Assembly: GCF_030272615.1 (NCBI RefSeq)
Contig: NC_081405.1
Location: 473,854,008 to 473,918,007, forward strand
Direction of reading: 5' to 3'
Source of the DNA: Cryptomeria japonica
Lineage: Eukaryota; Streptophyta; Pinopsida; Cupressales; Cupressaceae
DNA length: 64,000 nt
Shown here: positions 56,765 through 64,000 of the stretch, piece after piece
Numbering within the stretch: the first letter of the stretch is position 1
How the letters are laid out: the number at the start of each line of letters is the position of its first letter
Notes under the pieces: model-generated
Databases searched by the model: none
What the model saw: only the letters and a program-made list of their open reading frames with translations
What the model was told of the DNA's origin: nothing
Translations under genes and position numbers: made by a program

Positions 56765-58097
56765 TTAATCCAATGAACCATCTAGATCTACTCTACTCTT
56801 TATCATGTCTAGTATGGCCTCATGGTCAGACTCATGAACCTTCCATAGGTTCTTGTTTAGTGGTCTACCCCCATATCTGATCAAATGAACATTTGAAGCT
56901 ACAACAAGGTTAGAATAATGAAGAATCTTCCTATGTGTCTCGAAGTCCTCGAACAACCACAAGTTAGACTTCTTCATTGGGTACCTTCTAAGCCATGTAC
57001 CAGTAACAACTACTAATCTTGTGGGCTACTCAATATTTTCTCCATCTACCATAGGGTGATCCAATTTCTTTTTTGCGTCCACACAATGACATAGGTAATA
57101 ATTTGTTCCTTCTTCATTGTCTTCAGCTGCAATTATTGCATAAACATGCCCTGCAATGATAAAGTGAGAAGAATTTAGCAAACAACTAAGGTAAAATATT
57201 AAAGTACAAAAAATTGCATGTGGATAATTTACCTAGTTGGACTAAATCTGACACATGGTCAAAGTCAATTGATGCTTCCATCTGTGTGAGTTGTAGTGCA
57301 CTCGGAGGCTGGTATGTCTCAGGTGGGATTAGAGGTCTCATACACCATTTGTCCACCCACTCCTTTGACTCATAGTCATTATAGGCACCATCTCTACATG
57401 AAGAACAATAACAAGCCATTTTTCGTGTATGGATAGTCCATGAACTTGCATTAGAGCTTTTGAAAGAGTGTAGCTCACTTGATCCTGTCAATGTACAACA
57501 ATCTTCTAATTTTGCAATGTTAGTATCATCTACCAACCAAAAAAATCTGCGAACTAAAGACTTACCTTGATTACCTAGACCAATTGTACCATTGCACCAT
57601 TGAACAATTGATTTTGCATCTTTCAAGTTTGCATTCCCTTTGTACTTTAACTCTTCTCATGCTAAAGCTCTTTTAATACATGCTCTTGCACCATCATGCT
57701 CCCCTTTTCCATGCCCAACCTCAGAGAAATTCCACATATGTTGAATAGCAGTCAACTTATGCATCCTACTCAACCAATAAAACATCTAAGAGTTCTTAAA
57801 TTGCAATGCACAATTATCTGACCATATGATATGTTGACGGAATGATATGCCCCAGCTAGCCAAATCATCGTAGAATATCTGAAAACAACCTTGCACAAAC
57901 TCTATAGAGTGTGAGCGATCATCACTGATGTAAAAATGATACTCCCTCAATATCTTCCTATCCTCTTCAATTGACACCTCTTCTTCTATGGTATTCAATT
58001 TCCTTTGTTCATGAAGTTGCTTCATTCCTTCTCTTTTTTTTGCATTCTTAGCTTCACGCTCTTCCGGTGTTACATTTTTTGGTTGTTTCCTCAGCAT
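56765..58097 (-). pseudogene. DDE-type transposase-like gene, three exons, nearly intact
   Basis: Exons 58097-57566, 57484-57233 and 57150-56765 are joined by GT-AG introns of 81 and 82 nt in matching phase, 390 codons in all. Exon 1 has a charged coiled start (EEREAKNAKKREGMKQL), then YHFYISDDRSHSIEFVQGCF, HIIWSDNCALQFKN, FYWLSRMHKLTA and FSEVGHGKGEHDGARA. The SDD-H, SD-x-C-x-x-QFK and GHGKGxxDG pattern is shared with a widespread group of DDE-type transposase-like proteins whose superfamily name I will not guess. Exon 3 has GHVYAIIAAEDNEEGTNYYL. Only three stops occur, TAG (57786), TGA (57657) and TAG (57026), each explained by one C-to-T change (Gln, Arg, Gln). Relatives are longer, so an upstream exon with the first catalytic Asp may be missing or unrecognised. 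Confidence 0.65.
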
Positions 58098-58600
58098 GAT
58101 GATGATTATGCATATGTTAAAATGGATATATGAAATTAAAATTATTTCATGTATTCCTTTTCTAAATTATTTCATAAGATCTTAAAAAGGATGTATGAAA
58201 TTGCAAATTTTGTTTTAAACCACTAAACAAATAATTTTCTTATGCAACTTCATTCAAATGCATTGTTAAATCTAATGTAAATCTGATAGGATTATAATCA
58301 ATTTTGACTCACACTTTTATTCTAACATTTAAACAAAATAACACTTAATAAGTATTTCAATTCTAAAAACAAGAAAATATTACCTCAATTATTCAAATTT
58401 GATAAAAAAAACTATGTTCTTTCTCTTTGACATGGCCAAATGAAAAAAAAGGTGGTGGAGAGCTAATGGAATGTATAAAATAACCTTGCATAAAATGTCA
58501 ACACCATGCAAAAAGCATTTTTTTGTCTGATCATGCACAAAAAGAAGACAAAATGAGAGAATGTGGGCTTGGATCACGAGTCAAGGGTCCCATATAACTG
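58098..58600. other. Upstream of transposase-like gene, AT-rich
   Basis: No exon is clearly supported. A 62-codon minus-strand frame at 58389-58577 is Phe/His/Leu-rich and not convincing. This may hold the 5' UTR, an intron or a lost N-terminal exon. Confidence 0.4.
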
Positions 58601-58606
58601 TTTTTT

Positions 58607-58915
58607 AGTGCAGCTCATTTGGCTAGCGCCAAATGACTTCCATTGAAATTTTTTACCTTAAACTAAACACTAACTATATACCCTATAACCCTTTTTTTTG
58701 CAGCTCATTTGGCTAGCGCCAAATATGGCGCTAGCCAAATGACTTCCATTGAAATTTTTTACCTTTGATAAATTTCTACTCTATACCCTATAACCTTTTT
58801 TTTGTGCAACTTATTTGGCTAGCACCAAATATGGCGCTAGCCAAATGACTTCCATTGAAATTTTTAAACCTTTGATAAATTTCTACACTATACCCTATAG
58901 TTTGATAGCCACAAC
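58607..58915. repeat. Palindrome-bearing subterminal repeats, right end of transposon
   Basis: Three tandem units (~90-106 bp) start near 58607, 58700 and 58805. Units 2 and 3 have a 34-bp inverted repeat (ATTTGGCTAGCGCC, spacer AAATAT, mirrored; 58707-58740 perfect, 58813-58846 one mismatch). Unit 1 has only the first half. Each unit then has GACTTCCATTGAAATTTTT, and units 2 and 3 end TTTGATAAATTTCTAC and ATACCCTATA. The last bases form the candidate terminal repeat. Confidence 0.75.
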
Positions 58916-58928
58916 CATAAAAAGTAAA

Positions 58929-61729
58929 CCATATGACTCTTTAGGACATAATATGGTGTCTTAGGACACCATATGACCCCTTAGGTGTCGTTATAGGTCG
59001 TATAGTGTCCTAAGGGGTCATATGGTGTCTTATGACCCCTTAGGACACAATATGGTGTTGTTATGGGTTGTAAGGGGTCATATGGTGTCCTATGACCCCT
59101 TACGACACCATATGACCCCCTAGGACACAATATGGTGTCGTTATGGGTCGTATGGTGTCCTAAGGGGTCATATGGTATCTTATGACCCCTTAGGAAATAA
59201 TATGGTGCATTATGGGTCGTATGGACACCTAAGGGGTCATATGGTGTCCTATGGGGCCATAGGACACCATATGACCCCGTAGGTGTCGTTATGGGTTGTA
59301 TGGTGTCGTAAGGGGTCATATGGTGTTCTATGACCCCTTAGGACACCATATGACCCCCTAGGACACAATAGGGTATTGTTATGGGTTGTATGGTGTCCTA
59401 AGGGGTCATATGGTGTCATATTACCCCTTAGGACACCATATGACCCCTTAGGACATAATATGGTGTCATTATGGGTCGTATGGTGTCCTAAGGGATCATG
59501 TGGTGTCTTATGACCCCTTAGGACACCATATGACCCATTAGGACACAATATGGTGTCGTTATGGGTCCTATGGTGTCCTAATGGGTCATATGGTGTCTTC
59601 TGACCCCTTAGGATACCATATGACCCCTTAGGACACAATACGGTGTTGTTATGGGTCGTATGGTGTCCTATGACCCCTTAGGACACCATATGACCCGTTA
59701 GGACACAATATGGTGTCCTTATGGGTCATATGGTGTCCTAAGGGGTCATATGGTGTCCTATGGGGCCATAAGACACCATATGACCTCTTAGGTGTCATTA
59801 TGGGTCATTATGGTGTCGTAAGGGGTCATATGGTGTCCTATGACCCCTTAGGACACCATATGACCCCTTAGGACACAATAGGGTGTCGTTATGGGTCATA
59901 TGGTGTCGTAAGGGGTCATATGGTTTCCTATTACCCTTTAGGACATCATATGACCCCTTAGGACACAATATGGTGTCATTATGGGTTGTATGGACACCTA
60001 AGGGGTCATATGGTGTCTTATGGGGCCATAGGACACCATATGACCCCTTGGGTGTCATTATGGGTCTTATGGTGTCCTAAGGGGTCATATGGTGTCTTAT
60101 GACCCCTTAGGACATAATATGGTGTTGTTATGGGTTGTATGGACACCTAAGGGGTCATATGGTGTCCTATGCTGCCATAGGACACCATATGACCCCTTAG
60201 GTGTCGTTATGGGTCGTATGGTGTTGTATGGTGTCATATGGTGTCTTATGACCCCTTAGGACACCATATGACCCCCTAGGACACAATAGGGTGTCGTTAT
60301 GGGTCGTATGGTGTCCTAAGGGGTTATATGGTGTCTTATGACCCCTTAAGACACAATATGGTGTCGTTATGGGTCTTATGGTGTCCTAAGGGGTCATATG
60401 GTGTCCTATGACCCCCTGGGATAGCATATGACCCCTTAGGACATAATATGGCGTTGTTATGGGTCATAAGGACACCTAAGGGGTCATATGATGTCCTATG
60501 GGGCCATAGGACACCATATGACCCCTTTGGTGTCGTTATGGGTCGTATGGTGTCGTAAGGAGTCATATGGTGTCCTATGACCCCTTAGGACACCATATGA
60601 CCCCTTAGGACATAATACGGTGTCGTTATGGGTCGTATGATGTCCTAAGGTGTCATATGGTGTCCTATGACCCCTTCAGACACCATATGACCCATTAGGA
60701 AACAATATGGTGTCATTATGGGTCATATGGTGTTCTAAGGGGTCATATGGTGTCCTATGGGGCCATAGGAGGTGTTGTTATGGGTCGTTATGGTGTCATA
60801 AGGGGTCATATGGTGTCCTATGACCCCTTAGGATACCATATGACCCATTAGGACACAAAAGGGTGTTGTTATGGGTCGTATGGTGTCGTAAGGGGTCATA
60901 TGGTGTCTTATGACCCCTTATGACACCATATGACCCCTTAGGACACCATATGACCTGTTACGACACAATATGGTGTCGTTATGGGTCGTATGGTGTCCTA
61001 AGGGGTCATATGGTGTCCTATGGGGCCATAGGACACCATATGACCCCTTAGGTGTCGTTATGGTGTCGTAAGGGGTCATATGGTGTCCTATGACCCCTTA
61101 GGATACCATATGACCCCTGAGGACACAATAATGGTGTCGTTATGGGTCGTATGGTCTCCTAAGGGGTCATATGGTGTCTTATGACCCCTTAGGACACAAT
61201 ATGGTGTTGTTATGGGTCGTATGGTGTCCTAAGGGGTCATATGCTATCCTATGACCCCTTAGGACACCATATGACCCCTTAGGACATAATATTGTGTTGT
61301 TATGGGTCGTATGGACACCTAGAGGGTCATATGATGTCCTATGGGGCAATAGGACACCATATGACCCCTTAGGTGTTGTTATGGGTTGTATGGTGTCGTA
61401 AGGGGTCATATGGTGTCCTATGACCCCTTAGAACACCATATGACCCCCTAGGACATAATAGGGTGTCGTTATGGGTCATATGGTGTCCTAAGGGGTCATA
61501 TGGTGTTTTATGACCCCTTAGGACACCATATGACCCCTTAGGACACAATACAGTATCGTTATGGGTTATATGTTGTCCTAAGGGGTCATATGGTGTCCTT
61601 TGACCCCTTAGGACACAATATGACCCATTAGGACACAATATGGTGTCGTTATTGGTTGTATGGACACCTAAGGGGTCATATGGTGTCCTATGGCGCCATA
61701 GGACACTATATGACCCCTTAGGTGTCGTT
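58929..61729. repeat. Second 20-bp satellite array
   Basis: The same family as 17845-20300 (ACCATATGACCCCTTAGGAC and its reverse complement). It is organised differently: direct pairs alternate with inverted pairs and with GTGTCGTTATGGGTCGTATG and TATGGGGCCATAGG markers, in a longer unit of about 150-250 bp. The long minus-strand ORFs here (SYGVLRGHKTPYDPLGHH-type) simply translate 60 bp (three units) into a 20-residue period and are not genes. Confidence 0.93.
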
Positions 61730-62783
61730 TGTTGGTATTTTGGTATGGTTTTGTCATTGATGTCAACACGTGCTAAATACACCTACTTTGGAGATCCAAC
61801 AACATTCACCAGCAATCAGTAAACTATTCAACAATCACTGGTATATGGTTAACTGACAGGATATAATGTACACCGGTACATACAATGACATGGAAGACAC
61901 TTGGTAATGTCGAAGACATCATGTGGACACTTTTCCTTGAAGTAATATCATTGGTATACTCTTATTTGCATATTTACTTTTACCGGCAAATAGGTCCAGG
62001 TTATCTAGGGTTACACCGATAGGTTTATCTTTTCCAGATCAGCATGGCACGCTATGGAGATGGATTTATTATTGTTGTAAATGCATTAAGATGACATGTT
62101 CAATCAATTATTGCATCGGATATTGTATTATTTGTAAAATGTTTTATTATAGTATCTTGTAGAGTTGACCTACTAAAATTGGTCTTAGGGTATGATATAA
62201 ATGTAAGATCTTATTTGTAAGATCAGATGTGGAATGCGAAAAAAAAATTGTAAGAAGGTATATGCAAGATTAAGCAGAGGTGTACACGAAGACATCATTT
62301 GAAGGTGAAGCTAGGTTTTTGTAGAAGCATATCAACATTACACCAGTACTAAATCCAGCATATGAAGATGTTATTTTGTGCAGTACATTCTCATTGGATT
62401 TAACCATCCAACTATAGTTAGTGTGACTCCCATTTGTGTTTGAGCAGTGAGCTCTAGGCTGTTGGCCTTTCTGCACGTGCACACCCCTCTTGTACACTTA
62501 CTATCTGCAGTAGTATCATCTGATTGTGGGTAAGGTTTCCCACCGTGGTTTTTCCCCTTACAGGGTTTCCACGTACAAATATTTGTGTCATGTGTTGTGG
62601 TTGACTTTGTGCTTATGTTTCATGCATTAATTCTTACTGGTATAGCATTTCTTGTTAACATTGTTTACCGGCACAATTAACTATCTTACCGATATTAAGC
62701 AATAAGTTGGTTAATAAGATTTTGGTTTGAATTTATTAGACAACCGATTCATCCCCCCCTCTCAGTTGTCCCCAGGACCTACA
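61730..62783 (+). mobile_element. 5' LTR of Copia element 2
   Basis: Starts TGTTGGTATTTTGG directly inside the satellite and ends GGACCTACA, followed by a primer site. It has GTTTTGTCATTGATGTCAAC near the start, TTCCCACCGTGGTTTTTCCC (62537-62556) with GTTTCCACGT (62565-62574), and ATTCATCCCCCCCTCTCAGT near the 3' end, as in the other Copia LTRs here. Confidence 0.88.
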
Positions 62784-62785
62784 AT

Positions 62786-62797
62786 TGGTATCAGAGC
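62786..62797 (+). other. Primer-binding site, initiator-tRNA-Met type
   Basis: The T-G-G-T-A-T-C-A-G-A-G-C motif, the standard plant Copia primer site, lies three bases past the LTR. Confidence 0.92.
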
Positions 62798-62840
62798 TTA
62801 GTCCTCTTTTTGCAAAAGTTTAACAACTTGAGGAGATCCA

Positions 62841-64000
62841 ATGTCTACTAATTATTTCTGGAAGGATAGTCCTAAACTTGATGGAACCAACTATGGAATA
62901 TGGAAAATCCGAATGGAGACACATCTTAATTGCATTGGTAAAGATATCTGGGAAGTTACTAAGAATGGTTATACTGTTGTTGTAGTTGGTCAGCCTGCTC
63001 CTATTAGTCTAGGTAAAGATGAAGAAAATGATTGCAAAGCAAGAGAAGCACTTTTGAGTGCATTATCAGATCAACAAATCATGGGATTATCAAATAGATC
63101 TACTGCAAAAGCTATTTGGGATCATTTGGAAACACTGAATGAAGGGGATTCCATAGTCAAAATTGTAAAACTTGAAAGCTTCCGAGTCATGTATGAACAT
63201 CTGAAAATGGAAGAAGATGAAAGAATTTCTGCCTTTATGGAAAGAGTAAATGAAATTGTTTTAGGTATCAAATGTTGTGGAGGAACCTTGAGTGAAGATG
63301 AGATTGTTTCAAAAATCTTAAGAGGTTTTCCACCAGCATATAAAATGAAGGTTACTGCTATTAATTAGCCGAGAACAATGCCTAATACATCAGTAACTAG
63401 GGATACATTGATTGGAAAACTTTCAGCTTTTGAAATAGAGGAATTTGGTCCTATTGCTATAAAAACTGATTTGGCCTTCAAAGCATCAATATCATCTGCT
63501 CCATCTTTTGACAAATCAGACTGGAGAGCCTTTTATGCAAGAGAACTTGAAGAAACCAGGAAGGAGAATGAAGAGCTTGAAGAACTTGAAGCACTATTTG
63601 CAAGAAAAATGCCAAAAGGTTCAATTGGAAGTAAGTATGAAGGTAAAGAACCCTTTAAATGTTTCAATTGCAATAAGATTGGTCATATGGCTTCAAGATG
63701 CCCTAATAGACACGCAAGACTAAGAGAAGAAGCTAGAAGGATATACAAACCTAATCCTGAATATCAGAGATACAAATTTAAGAAAAACAAAGATAAATCT
63801 TGTTACATTGCTGATGAAGGTGTGACTGATGATTCTGATGAGGATCCAGCAGACAATGGATGGGTCTTTGTTGCTATAACAGAAGATCAACCAGTACCTA
63901 TTGCTCCACCGGTAGAACAAGCCCTAGCAGCTAAAGTTGGATCAAAGGATGAATGGATTATTGACTCAGGATGCTCACATCACATGACTGGAGACAAAGG
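62841..64000 (+). pseudogene. Copia element 2 gag and start of protease, runs off the window
   Basis: MSTNYFWKDSPKLDGTNYGI opens a Copia Gag (LDGxNYxxWKxxM signature). It continues with LSDQQIMGLSNRSTAKAIWD, KLESFRVMYEHLKMEEDERI and ILRGFPPAYKMKVTAIN. After one TAG (63366) the same frame goes on: RDTLIGKLSAFEIEEF, a Glu-rich helix, an intact zinc knuckle CFNCNKIGHMASRCP (CX2CX4HX4C, 63660-63704), and the protease active site DEWIIDSGCSHHMTGD at the window end. A single nonsense codon in about 385 makes this the youngest element here. The start is the first ATG after the primer site. Confidence 0.9.

Larger units (their letters stand above)
32402..58915. mobile_element. Candidate two-gene DNA transposon hosting a Tat retroelement
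   Basis: Two multi-exon genes converge, one on plus (32668-55124) and one DDE-transposase-like on minus (58097-56765). Candidate ends are GTTGTGGTACCAAA at 32402 and, on the other strand, GTTGTGGCTATCAAA at 58915-58901, matching at 13 of 15 aligned positions. Each end is followed by a cluster of short palindromes. Without the 20.2 kb Tat insertion the unit is about 6.3 kb. Copia sequence stops at the left end. The right flank is satellite, so a simple target duplication is not visible. Ends and unity of the element are inference. Confidence 0.45.

Noticed and set aside
58981-61782. Several minus-strand ORFs of 76-137 codons with a SYGVLRGHKTPYDPLGHH-like repeated peptide
   Set aside because: They are translations of the 20-bp satellite. 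Three units make 60 bp and hence a 20-residue period, and stops are rare by composition. No start context or non-repeat part supports a gene.

Overview
The window is nuclear DNA from a seed plant with a large, repeat-rich genome. A gymnosperm (conifer-like) host is my inference, based on the nested old LTR elements, interstitial telomere-like tracts and long satellite arrays. No sequence here proves the taxon. Only one ordinary host gene is visible: a plant cationic amino acid transporter (CAT family) on the minus strand at 25175-27433. It has three exons that splice in frame but two in-frame stops, so I call it a pseudogene. I saw no rRNA, tRNA or CRISPR array.

Layout. 1-1735: an unknown ORF and a Ty3/gypsy protease relic. 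1740-8095: a decayed minus-strand L1-type LINE, interrupted by a 1.25 kb Copia solo LTR (3555-4802) whose removal restores the LINE reading frame. 8096-8632: AT-rich diverged tandem repeat. 8653-14848: a structurally complete plus-strand LINE (GC-rich 5' end, DUF4283/CCHC ORF1, EN-RT-RNase H ORF2, A-rich tail) with a 20-bp target duplication. 14869-17266: AT-rich DNA and a gypsy-type LTR relic. 17267-22571: a 5.3 kb unit bounded by ~240-bp inverted repeats, holding a 20-bp-unit satellite, a 289-bp MITE and an inverted purine/pyrimidine minisatellite. 23580-24420: degenerate telomere-like repeats. 25175-27433: CAT pseudogene. About 28900-32400: 5' part of a Copia element.

32402-58915: a candidate DNA transposon with two convergent multi-exon genes, a plus-strand gene of unknown function (32668-55124) and a minus-strand DDE-type transposase (58097-56765). 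A 20.2 kb Ty3/gypsy Tat-type element (34566-54782) is inserted into the plus-strand gene. It carries gag, protease, G-patch, RT, two RNase H regions, integrase and an antisense plant-mobile-domain ORF. 58929-61729: a second array of the same 20-bp satellite family as 17845-20300. 61730-64000: LTR, primer site and gag/protease start of a second, younger Copia element that runs off the window.

The most unusual signals are these. (1) Arrays of a CGYGTCTGTG-type motif repeat every 19-21 bp. Two lie in the Tat leader and one lies, in reverse orientation, upstream of its antisense gene, with the nearest array about 450-490 bp before each start codon. (2) The transposase candidate is nearly intact and bordered by palindromic ends. 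(3) A ~234-bp direct duplication flanks the Tat element exactly at its LTR ends. (4) The inverted-repeat-bounded satellite unit resembles a foldback element. (5) In the plus-strand LINE, stop codons are almost all TAG at expected Trp/Gln sites, as methyl-cytosine deamination would produce.
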